Below are positions 24,635 to 34,765 of a DNA stretch of 40,827 bases, in pieces. A model generated the notes under the pieces. The model was not told where the DNA came from. It searched no databases and worked only from the letters and a program-made list of their open reading frames with translations. The position numbers and the translations under genes were made by a program. The DNA comes from DAOTVX01 sp034436015. Its GTDB lineage: Bacteria; Chloroflexota; Anaerolineae; Anaerolineales; Villigracilaceae. Numbering within the stretch: position 1 is the first letter of the stretch; every line of letters starts with the position of its first letter. Where the stretch lies: the NCBI GenBank assembly GCA_034436015.1, contig DAOTWG010000017.1, forward strand, positions 1-40,827, given 5' to 3'.

Positions 24635-25304
24635 CTGCTTTTCCGCCCCTTAGTCGTCGCAACGCCTCCGCGAAATCCGCCGGGTAGGGCGCCCAAAAGG
24701 TGATCGTTTCTCCGGATACAGGATGGGGAACAGAGAGCGAACGGGCATGCAAGGCCGGCCGGAGAATCAACGATGTCGTTGGAGCGCCGTACAACGCATC
24801 TCCCAAAATCGGGAATCCGACGGCAAACAGGTGAGCGCGAATTTGGTGCGTCCGACCGGTTTTTGGTTGTGCTTCCAGCAGAGTATAACCGGCAAAACGT
24901 TCGAGGATACGGAATCGGGTTTGGGCCGGCTCGCCGCGCCGGCTGTCCACGACGGTGCGCTTGGCATGTCCAACGCCGCTCCGCAGAGGGTGATGGGCAA
25001 TACGCCGCTCCCAGGATGGCTGCCCACACACCAGGGCGTGATACACTTTAACGACCGTCCGCGCCTCGAATGCTCGATTCAGCGCCCGGTGCGCTTCGGC
25101 GTTGCGAGCGAAAACAAGGACGCCGCTGGTGACTTTATCCAGGCGATGCACAACCCAGAGCCTCCCCCAATCCGCCTCTAGAAGTGAGCGCAGGTTAGGA
25201 GCATCAGGCGCCCAACCTTCTGGAATCGTTGCCAGCCCGCCGGGCTTGTTGACGACCAGCAGCACTTCGTCTCTGTACAAAATCTCTATTTCCACAATCG
25301 CCAC
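24630..25304 (-). CDS. RluA family pseudouridine synthase
   Basis: Converts specific uridines in rRNA or tRNA to pseudouridine. With the start used here it has 224 residues and only the catalytic domain, with no S4 domain. The signature HRLDKVTSG holds the catalytic Asp (D56), and RTHQIRAHL and GDALYG follow as in the family. The start is uncertain: the fold begins at VEIEILYRDE, so GTG at 25304 or 25295 is favoured, but the frame stays open to a TTG at 25373. None has a clear ribosome-binding site. It is divergent from the ricT-like gene and leads the minus-strand lipid genes. Confidence 0.9.
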   Translation of the reverse strand: MAIVEIEILYRDEVLLVVNKPGGLATIPEGWAPDAPNLRSLLEADWGRLWVVHRLDKVTSGVLVFARNAEAHRALNRAFEARTVVKVYHALVCGQPSWERRIAHHPLRSGVGHAKRTVVDSRRGEPAQTRFRILERFAGYTLLEAQPKTGRTHQIRAHLFAVGFPILGDALYGAPTTSLILRPALHARSLSVPHPVSGETITFWAPYPADFAEALRRLRGGKAV

Positions 25305-25582
25305 ACTTCGTGCGCCAGATCGCGCAAGGGACGATATGCCGGTTGTCTCCTCGGTGACGAAGCCGATCGACAAAAAAAAGTATCAGCATCCCCTTCCTAG
25401 GATGTCTGCCGCTTGGCGCATGACCGACGCGCGAACCGTTCCCGTAAGGCAACGACAAACCCAAGCGCAGTCGCGCGCCATACCGCAACCTTGCAAACCG
25501 CTACCGCGCTCAACACAAACCCAGTCATTCGCCACGCTCTTGAGTATACCGCCAATCACAGCAAATTGCCACAGGAAAATAG

Positions 25583-25588
25583 TATAAT
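25583..25588 (+). promoter_or_regulatory. TATAAT abutting the RicT/PSP1 gene start
   Basis: A perfect TATAAT with 8 bases before the ATG at 25597. Transcription would begin at or next to the start codon, and there is no ribosome-binding site. The -35 region is poor. Confidence 0.5.
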
Positions 25589-25596
25589 TCCCCATT

Positions 25597-26484
25597 ATGC
25601 AACTGACTATCGTTGGCGTTCGTTTTCAACCCGCTGGGAAAATTTACCACTTCGACGCATCGCCGCTACCGGACGTACAAATTGGTGATCGCGTGGTGGT
25701 AGAGACCTCGCGCGGACAGCAAATCGGGGAAGTCGTTCAATTCGTCGCCGAACCGCCGCCTCCCCCCGAAGGACGCTGGAAACCTATCGAACGTCGCGCT
25801 ACGCCGCGCGATTTGCTCTTGCACCAGATGTGGCAACAAAAAAGCGTCGAGGCTTTGATTCGCTGCCAGGCGCGTGCCGCCGAGCTTGGCTTGCGCGAGG
25901 TGAAAATCGCCGCCGCCGAGTTCTCCTCCGATGGGAAACGACTTACCTTCTTTTTTTGCCCGGAGAGCGAAGAGAAAGTCGAACTCAAGTCGCTGCGTCA
26001 GGGGATGCAAAAGGAATATCCTCGTGTCCAAATCGAAATGCGCCAGATCGGCCCGCGCGATGTCGCCAAAATGATGGGAGGCGTAGGCGCGTGCGGCATG
26101 GAAAAGCGCTGTTGCGCTCGATTTCTGAGCGAATTTAGCCCGATTACGGTCAAAATCGCGAAGGAACAGGGGATTTCCCTGACGCCACCTGAAATTACCG
26201 GAATCTGCGGGCGCCTACGGTGTTGTTTACTCTATGAATATGAATGGTACGCTGCCGCACGACAACAGCTCCCCAAAAAAGGCAAGCGCGTCATGACTCC
26301 CCACGGAGAGGGAAAAGTCGTGGACGTTTTCCCTATGCGCATGGCCGTTCGCGTGGCATTGCCCGACCTGGGCGAACGCGACTTCCATCGCGATCAACTC
26401 GAACCCTGGGATGAGGTCGAGGCTGCGCGTCGTCAGTCCGCGTCATCCTGCACCCATTGCCCGCTTAACCCGAATTCGGGATAA
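25597..26484 (+). CDS. ricT: PSP1/YaaT (RicT) family protein
   Basis: A 295-residue member of the PSP1 C-terminal domain family. In Bacillus, RicT (YaaT) joins RicA and RicF in an iron-sulfur complex that affects RNase Y-dependent RNA maturation, competence and sporulation. The Cys pattern is strong: C166 and C172-C173 (ACGMEKRCC), then C204 and C209-C210 (ICGRLRCC), fitting cluster ligands. A poly-Pro segment is at 53-57, and the tail has another CTHC. The symbol is by family; RicA and RicF are not in the window. It probably has a leaderless message. A 12-base palindrome CCCGAATTCGGG covers its last codons. Confidence 0.9.
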   Translation: MQLTIVGVRFQPAGKIYHFDASPLPDVQIGDRVVVETSRGQQIGEVVQFVAEPPPPPEGRWKPIERRATPRDLLLHQMWQQKSVEALIRCQARAAELGLREVKIAAAEFSSDGKRLTFFFCPESEEKVELKSLRQGMQKEYPRVQIEMRQIGPRDVAKMMGGVGACGMEKRCCARFLSEFSPITVKIAKEQGISLTPPEITGICGRLRCCLLYEYEWYAAARQQLPKKGKRVMTPHGEGKVVDVFPMRMAVRVALPDLGERDFHRDQLEPWDEVEAARRQSASSCTHCPLNPNSG

Positions 26485-26651
26485 TGTCGCGATCGTCTCC
26501 TGTGATAGGGCTTGCGGCGAGTTTCAGCCTTTCGCACCCCTGGCCGTTTCAAAAATCGTCCCTTCCTATCAGAGGCCGCTGCCCGAAAATCAGGTCCATG
26601 CGCCAACCCGCCTGCGCCAATTCCCCATGTACCCTTTGAGGCCATCTACAT

Positions 26652-27377
26652 ATGACCGAACCATTAACCGACCGCTGGGAAAGACCTCAAAAAATTCTCG
26701 TCACCCTGGCCCACCCAGACGATCCGGAGTTTTTCTGTGGCGCCTCTCTGGCGCGTTGGGCCCGCGCCGGCCACGAGATTCATTATTTTCTCCTCACCTG
26801 CGGCGACAAAGGCGGAAACGGCGAGAGTCCCCCCGAGGAATTGTGCCGGCTGCGTCGCCTAGAGCAACAAAATGCTGCTGCCGTGATCGGCGTGAAATCG
26901 GTCGAATTCTTGGGTTGGGAGGATGGCTACCTTCTCCCCACCCTGGAACTGCGTCGGGAGGTAGTGCGAGCCATCCGTCGCTTTCGTCCCGACATCCTCG
27001 TTACTTGCGATCCTACTCATCTCTACGTCGGCGAGTGGTATCTCAATCATCCCGATCATCGTTACGCCGGCCAGGTCGTGCTGGACGCCGTCTTCCCCGC
27101 CGCCGGCAATCCTCTCTTCTTCCCTGAACTCCTGCACAAGGAAAACCTCATTCCTCACACACCGGCGGAGATCTGGATCGCGTTGGCCGAGAACCCGAAT
27201 GTGACGTTGGACGTTACCGATACGTGGGACATTAAGATTCGCGCGCTGAAAGAACATGCCTCGCAAATTGGAGATCCACAAAAGTTCGAGGAGCGCATGC
27301 GCGCCCGCTTCGCCGAAGGCAGCAACAGCGAGTCGCCGCGCTACGAAGAGAAGTTCCGCGTCATTCGCTACCGCTAA
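26652..27377 (+). CDS. PIG-L/LmbE family deacetylase
   Basis: A 241-residue zinc-dependent N-acetylglucosaminyl deacetylase-like enzyme. Zinc and catalytic signature AHPDDPEF holds H21, D23 and D24; the distal zinc ligand is in HPDH at 133-136. The family removes acetyl from GlcNAc linked to inositol (GPI, mycothiol), glycosides or small metabolites. The cytoplasmic substrate here is unknown. The ATG at 26652 has TTGAGG about 10 bases ahead. It lies 167 bases after the ricT-like gene and 59 before the MATE gene, on the same strand. Confidence 0.92.
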   Translation: MTEPLTDRWERPQKILVTLAHPDDPEFFCGASLARWARAGHEIHYFLLTCGDKGGNGESPPEELCRLRRLEQQNAAAVIGVKSVEFLGWEDGYLLPTLELRREVVRAIRRFRPDILVTCDPTHLYVGEWYLNHPDHRYAGQVVLDAVFPAAGNPLFFPELLHKENLIPHTPAEIWIALAENPNVTLDVTDTWDIKIRALKEHASQIGDPQKFEERMRARFAEGSNSESPRYEEKFRVIRYR

Positions 27378-27436
27378 AAGGATTGCCAGGCGAAAGATAT
27401 AGCAATCAACCAAATGTCTGAAAGGCTTCCCCCCCC

Positions 27437-28852
27437 TTGAACCGCCTGGCTTCCCTCTCGACGCGCTTGGCTGCTCTCTACCGGCAACCGGAATACTTCC
27501 GCCAGCTGTTCGCGCTGGCAGCGCCCCTTGCCCTGCAACAATTTGTCTTCGCCGCGCTGAACATGGTTGGCTTCGTCATGATCGGCCAGAAAGGCGATGT
27601 CGCTGTAGCCGCCGTGGGCGCCGCCGGGCAAATCGGCTTCTTGCTCGCTGTCATCCTTTTTGGGTTGGTCAGCGGCGCGGCCATTGTTGCCGCGCAGCTA
27701 TGGGGGAAACAAGATATTGCCGGGATACGCAAGGTACTGGCCATCAGCCTTTGGCTGAGCCTAAGCCTCGGTGGTCTCTTCCTGTTGTTTTCTGTTATGG
27801 CCCCGGCTAAGATCATTGCCTTCTACTCACGCGATCCTCAGGTCATTGCCCTTGGCAGCGCGTATTTGCGAACTTCCGCAGGCGGTTTCGTTTTTTACGC
27901 GATCACCTCCGCCTACGCCGCTATCTTGCGCAGTATCGGCAACGTAAAACTGCCGGTCACAATCGGGGTGTCAGCGCTTATCTTGAACGTCGCGCTTTCC
28001 TACGGTCTGATTTTCGGACGACTCGGACTGCCCGAAGTAGGGATTATCGGCGCGGCGTGGTCTATCCTCCTTGCGCGCGCATTAGAATGTCTGGCATTGG
28101 TGCTCTATACTTACGTCTCTCGCTCGCCGGTCGCCGCCTCGGCGCGCGAATTCTTCTCGATTGACCCCGCTTTCTTTGCGCGCGTGATTCGCCCCATCCT
28201 GCCGGTCGCCCTGACCGAATTGCTCTGGTCCTTCGGCATCACAACCTACAATGCCATCTACGGCCGCATTGGTACTGAGGCGCTGGCAGCGGTAAATATC
28301 CTTTCCAATGTGGATAACGTCGCCTTTACGTTATTCGCCGGCATCGCCAACGCGACGGCGGTTCTGGTCGGGAACAAAATCGGCGCAGGCGAACAACGCG
28401 AGGCCTACCGCTACGGTGCGCGCTCGATTGGGTTAAACGCCGGCCTTGGTGTTATCGTCGGCGCGCTCGTGGTAGCCTTGCGCGTTCCGATTCTCTCGTT
28501 GTACCGCGTCTCGCCGGCAGCCTCCGAGGCGGCCTATCGCCTTTTGACCATCTTGGGTTTGCTGCTCTGGCTGCGCATGGTCAACATGGTAGTTATCGTT
28601 GGCATTCTGCGCGGCGGCGGTGATGTACGCTTCCTGTTGGCCCTGGACGGCTGCACGATTTGGGTTGTAGGTGTTCCACTGGCCGCGTTAGGCGGTCTCG
28701 TACTACGATTGCCCGTTCACTGGGTTTACCTGATGGTCATGGCAGAGGAAGCGGCGAAATGGGGGTTAGGGTTATGGCGATTCTTCAGCCGCCGCTGGAT
28801 TCACGACCTGACGCAAGCAGGCAGCGCCTCCGGAAGCAATTCCCAACTATGA
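27437..28852 (+). CDS. MATE family efflux transporter
   Basis: A 471-residue inner-membrane exporter with twelve hydrophobic segments in two similar halves, using a Na+ or H+ gradient to expel drugs or metabolites. Family text includes ALAAPLALQQFVFAALN at the N-terminus, AAVGAAGQIGFLL in helix 2 and ILRGGGDVRF before helix 11. The start is TTG at 27437, with AAAGG about 10 bases ahead; no ATG gives a complete first helix. Its 3' end overlaps the convergent MFS gene by 6 bases, so no terminator separates them. The substrate is unknown. Confidence 0.93.
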   Translation: MNRLASLSTRLAALYRQPEYFRQLFALAAPLALQQFVFAALNMVGFVMIGQKGDVAVAAVGAAGQIGFLLAVILFGLVSGAAIVAAQLWGKQDIAGIRKVLAISLWLSLSLGGLFLLFSVMAPAKIIAFYSRDPQVIALGSAYLRTSAGGFVFYAITSAYAAILRSIGNVKLPVTIGVSALILNVALSYGLIFGRLGLPEVGIIGAAWSILLARALECLALVLYTYVSRSPVAASAREFFSIDPAFFARVIRPILPVALTELLWSFGITTYNAIYGRIGTEALAAVNILSNVDNVAFTLFAGIANATAVLVGNKIGAGEQREAYRYGARSIGLNAGLGVIVGALVVALRVPILSLYRVSPAASEAAYRLLTILGLLLWLRMVNMVVIVGILRGGGDVRFLLALDGCTIWVVGVPLAALGGLVLRLPVHWVYLMVMAEEAAKWGLGLWRFFSRRWIHDLTQAGSASGSNSQL

Positions 28853-30166
28853 AGCACGAGCGCGTTGCTGCGCCGCGCGTTCTGCCAGGAGCGCACGCAG
28901 AGAGCGCACGTCGCCTTCAATAGAGAACAACGCGCCAAGATAAAGGACAAAACACAAAAGCCAGGCGGTGATGCAAACGGTCAGGATCGCCGTCTGCTTG
29001 GTTGCAGACGCGGCAATCGCCCCCGCCAACATCGGGGCCAGGGCAGCACCGCTGTTCTCTACAAAATACTCAATCGCATGGGCGGTAGAACGGACCTCGG
29101 GCGCCGTAATATCGAAGATTGTGGCGACCACGTTCGGGGCTGAAAAGGGCATGAACAACGCCGTCAACGCCACCCAGACGAAAAAGGCCGTGCGCGCCTC
29201 CACCGGCGTAAGCAGAGCACATAACAGGAAGATCGCGCCCAGAATCACACCGGCGCTCGAGACAAGAATGCGCCCTTTAACCGTCCGCCGAAAGAGCCAA
29301 TCACCCAACGCGCCACCGACAAAGTGCCCCAACGCTAGGATGAGCACAACCGGGCCCATCACCATGAGTACGGCGCTGTTATCGTAATTGCGCTCGGTCT
29401 GTAAGTAACCGATGAAGAAATAGGTTATTACGTTCCAGGGAAACACGCCGGCAAATCCTTGCAGGAAGACAAACCACATGGTGCGCTTCTTGAAAATCTG
29501 CTTCGCTTCCTGCCAAGAGAAACGGAACTGACCGATCGCCTCGACACCCTCGAATTCTGGCTCCGCTTTGCCGCGCGGTAAATCCCGAATACCGAAGAAA
29601 ATCAACAGAGCCATGAGCACACCCAACGAACCGGTAAGGACAAAAATACATCGCCATCCTTCCAGACCAAAGAAACGACCTCTCAACAGCGGGGCCACCA
29701 CCAATGCCAGCACCATGCCCGTCAAATAACCCAGCGGTGCAGGCAACTGCAGAATGCCGTAAACCTTGCCGCGCACCTTGGGGCCAAAGTAATCCGCCGC
29801 TAGGCTATACAGGCCAGGATAGGAAGAATCGTCTATACCGGTGGAAGCGCGCGTGATCAGGAACTGGGGATACGTCCGGACCAGCGAGCTGAGCCACGTC
29901 GTCGCGCCCCAGAGAAAGGAAGCCAGCGCCAACAGTTTCGGCCGCGCGTAGCGATCGTAAAGGTAACCCCAAACGGGATACAACAAGGTGCCGACAATCA
30001 AAGCGCCCGAGTTAATCAACCCCCACTGAAAATCGTCTATGTGGAACGTTTCGCTGATGGGAATCTGCAACGAACCAATCAACAACTTGTCCGTTTGATG
30101 AAGAAAGATGAAAAGAAAGAACACCACAACGACAAAAACAGGGTACCAAGTGCGGCGCGTTTTCAT
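28847..30166 (-). CDS. MFS transporter
   Basis: A 439-residue major facilitator with twelve helices. The loop after helix 2 (GYLYDRYARPK) fits the family's DRxGRR-type motif, and TRASTGIDDSSYPGLYSL fits helix 4. Its overall text is closest to the Spinster-like and sugar-phosphate/hexuronate MFS groups; the substrate is unknown. The ATG at 30166 follows GAGAGGTG. It begins 3 bases after the stop of the LipM-like gene, so it is in the same unit as that gene and the metallophosphoesterase. Confidence 0.93.
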   Translation of the reverse strand: MKTRRTWYPVFVVVVFFLFIFLHQTDKLLIGSLQIPISETFHIDDFQWGLINSGALIVGTLLYPVWGYLYDRYARPKLLALASFLWGATTWLSSLVRTYPQFLITRASTGIDDSSYPGLYSLAADYFGPKVRGKVYGILQLPAPLGYLTGMVLALVVAPLLRGRFFGLEGWRCIFVLTGSLGVLMALLIFFGIRDLPRGKAEPEFEGVEAIGQFRFSWQEAKQIFKKRTMWFVFLQGFAGVFPWNVITYFFIGYLQTERNYDNSAVLMVMGPVVLILALGHFVGGALGDWLFRRTVKGRILVSSAGVILGAIFLLCALLTPVEARTAFFVWVALTALFMPFSAPNVVATIFDITAPEVRSTAHAIEYFVENSGAALAPMLAGAIAASATKQTAILTVCITAWLLCFVLYLGALFSIEGDVRSLRALLAERAAQQRARAS

Positions 30167-30169
30167 GAA

Positions 30170-31051
30170 TCACCTCTCGCAATGGACTTCGCTAACGATT
30201 GAGATGCTCTCCGACCATTGTTGACGGTCAGAATTACCCTGCCTGGACCAAGCTGGGTTGGCATAGCGGATACGAACCAGCTCCTCCGCGCGCGCTTGCT
30301 CCGTGACGGTAGGCTCGGAGGGTTTCAAACAAAGGGAGAACGTCTGACGAAACGCGTCCACGAAAGCCTGGGCTGCTGTTTCCCAGGGAACCGAGCGCCC
30401 TAACGCCTGCTCCACCGTCGTCGCGCGTTGCAAGAGACGCTCCGCCGCGCGCCGGCGCGCCGTCTCATCGGGGAAAGCCAACACCTGCACAATCCTGGTC
30501 AAGTCACCACCCAGCGGCAACGCGCCGTGTTGTAGGACACCATCCTTGCGGCGCGCCTGCGCCGAGCCAATCAATTTCTTCCCGCCGACAGTAATCTCAT
30601 ATGCAGACGGCGCCTCAAAGCAAACCGGGTTGACGGCCTGTTCTGGCGCGAGGCTCTCCTCGTTCATTTCCGCCGGCAAACCGAGCAAGCGCAGAGCCAT
30701 CAACAACGCGCGCGCCAGTCGCCGATAGGATTCCAGCACCGAACCGGCCAGTAACGGATGTCGCGCCGGACCGAGGACCGCGTAGGTCAGCTCGTCAGTG
30801 TGGAGGATGGCGCGCCCGCCCGTCGGACGGCGCACCAGGTCCCAACCAAGCGCGTCCAGGCGCTCCTGGTCCACGTCGCCCAACGGCTGCGCGTACCCCA
30901 GCGAAAGGCAAGGAGGCCTCCAGGCATATAGACGCAACACCGGGGGCGAATCACCGCGCATGCAGGCTTCCCAAATCGCCTCGTCCAAGGCCATATTCCA
31001 GGCCCCGCGTGCCGGAGGCGTTTGGATCAGACGCCAAGATTCTATCGTCAC
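30170..31051 (-). CDS. lipoate/octanoate transferase (LipM-like, biotin/lipoate A/B protein ligase family)
   Basis: A 293-residue BPL/LPL catalytic-domain protein. It has RRPTGGRAILH (74-84), the conserved Lys in GGKKLIGSAQ (K159) and C144 in NPVCFEAPS. A Cys in that position is the acyl-carrying nucleophile of LipM octanoyltransferases, so transfer of octanoyl from ACP to GcvH or lipoyl domains is more likely than ATP-dependent lipoate ligation; this is family inference. The start is GTG at 31051 with AGGAG upstream, and its GTGA overlaps the stop of the metallophosphoesterase. LipA and the target proteins are not in the window. Confidence 0.9.
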   Translation of the reverse strand: MTIESWRLIQTPPARGAWNMALDEAIWEACMRGDSPPVLRLYAWRPPCLSLGYAQPLGDVDQERLDALGWDLVRRPTGGRAILHTDELTYAVLGPARHPLLAGSVLESYRRLARALLMALRLLGLPAEMNEESLAPEQAVNPVCFEAPSAYEITVGGKKLIGSAQARRKDGVLQHGALPLGGDLTRIVQVLAFPDETARRRAAERLLQRATTVEQALGRSVPWETAAQAFVDAFRQTFSLCLKPSEPTVTEQARAEELVRIRYANPAWSRQGNSDRQQWSESISIVSEVHCER

Positions 31052-31707
31052 GCCTTCTCCTCTCCCCTCGTGGCATGCCTGCCCATCTCCACTCTAATCA
31101 ACCGATAAGGGTACACATTGACCACTTGTGTCTCTCCCACCCTGGTAAAGGGAGGAACAACATTCGGTTTGTACACCATGGTATGACCATGTAAAAAATA
31201 ACGCGGCTGAAAGACGCGGATGAGGGTGAGAAAAGCACGGAACCCCGTATGCGCGCGGTCGGTATCATCATGGATACCAAAGGGCGGAGAATGCGCTACG
31301 AAGATATCCGGTCGCCGACGCCGCGCCCATTTCAACCAGAAAAGGCGCAACGCCAGGCGAAGCGCGCGTCGATTCATCTCCGCTTGCGTGTATTGGTTAT
31401 CGCCCACTGGTTTATAACGGATACTCCCTCCCAGCCCGGCCAAGAAGAGGCCGCGGTAAGCAACTACACGCCCATCAATGTTTTCGCATCCCGCCGCTAA
31501 CGAAGAAAGGACGTGAGGCTGGTAGAGAGGATCGTGATTGCCCGGAACGTAATATAACGGCCTCTGCAATACCGTCATGAGATATTCGAGATAGTAATAC
31601 GGTAAATCCCCACACCCTATCACCATCTCCACATCTCCAAAACGCTGCCGAAGATTGGCAGAATACAGGCTCTCCTGCACCTCGTCGCTCACAGCCAGAA
31701 TCTTCAT
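31048..31707 (-). CDS. calcineurin-like metallophosphoesterase
   Basis: A 219-residue phosphoesterase. Metal-binding motifs: D8 in VSDEV, GD at 33-34 (CGDLPYYYLEY), GNHD at 56-59, H139 (AHSPPFG) and HGH at 173-175. The usual first-motif His (DxH) is replaced (DEV), which may be normal for this subgroup. The ATG at 31707 is chosen because MKILAVSDE starts the fold and AGGTG is 5 bases ahead; the longer frame runs through the promoter region of the divergent PPDK gene. The substrate is unknown. It is first in a three-gene unit with LipM and the MFS gene. Confidence 0.92.
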   Translation of the reverse strand: MKILAVSDEVQESLYSANLRQRFGDVEMVIGCGDLPYYYLEYLMTVLQRPLYYVPGNHDPLYQPHVLSSLAAGCENIDGRVVAYRGLFLAGLGGSIRYKPVGDNQYTQAEMNRRALRLALRLFWLKWARRRRPDIFVAHSPPFGIHDDTDRAHTGFRAFLTLIRVFQPRYFLHGHTMVYKPNVVPPFTRVGETQVVNVYPYRLIRVEMGRHATRGEEKA

Positions 31708-31723
31708 GGCGCACCTATTTTGA

Positions 31724-31753
31724 ATTGTAGCCGCGAAAGGCGCAAAAAGGCAA
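31724..31753 (-). promoter_or_regulatory. promoter of the metallophosphoesterase-LipM-MFS unit
   Basis: On the minus strand: TTGCCT (31748-31753), an 18-base spacer and TACAAT (31724-31729). The start of transcription would be near 31717, ten bases before the ATG. Confidence 0.45.
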
Positions 31754-31834
31754 GGGAGAGGGGCTGGGCGCGGTGGTTCTAGAGCCGGCGAAACCCTCTT
31801 TCCCGCATGTTCCAGACAAGCGCCAAGCCACAAA

Positions 31835-31863
31835 TTGTGAACTATCATTTTTTGTGGTAAACT
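31835..31863 (+). promoter_or_regulatory. promoter of the pyruvate phosphate dikinase gene
   Basis: TTGTGA (31835-31840), a 17-base spacer and TAAACT (31858-31863). The -35 is flanked by an inverted repeat CCACAAA (31828-31834) and TTTGTGG (31851-31857), which could be an operator. Transcription would start near 31870, within the hairpin that follows. Confidence 0.5.
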
Positions 31864-31866
31864 TAT

Positions 31867-31888
31867 CTCTCGTTTCGAGAGTTTTTTT
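31867..31888 (+). terminator. terminator-like hairpin in the PPDK leader
   Basis: Perfect stem CTCTCG/CGAGAG with loop TTT and seven Ts directly after. It is 32 bases before the PPDK ATG, with no plus-strand gene upstream for more than 3 kb. It may be an attenuator, a block on stray antisense transcription, or a 5' stabilising hairpin. Confidence 0.6.
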
Positions 31889-31919
31889 ATTATCCTTATC
31901 ACATTGAGGAGTCCAGAGT

Positions 31920-34682
<2,763 letters not shown>

Positions 34683-34700
34683 CTCCCTTCCGTTTGTCTG

Positions 34701-34740
34701 AAGCATACAGCGCGTTCCCCGGGGAACGCGCTGTATGCTT
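34701..34740. terminator. 40-bp perfect palindrome between convergent ppdK and glmS
   Basis: AAGCATACAGCGCGTTCCCC is followed at once by its exact reverse complement, giving a 20-bp stem (18 bp with a minimal 4-base loop). It begins 18 bases after the ppdK stop and ends 25 bases before the glmS stop. T-runs are weak on both sides (TCTCGTTT on the plus side), so it is probably a bidirectional terminator or 3'-protecting hairpin. Confidence 0.75.
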
Positions 34741-34765
34741 TCTCGTTTACGTTACACGATCTTCG

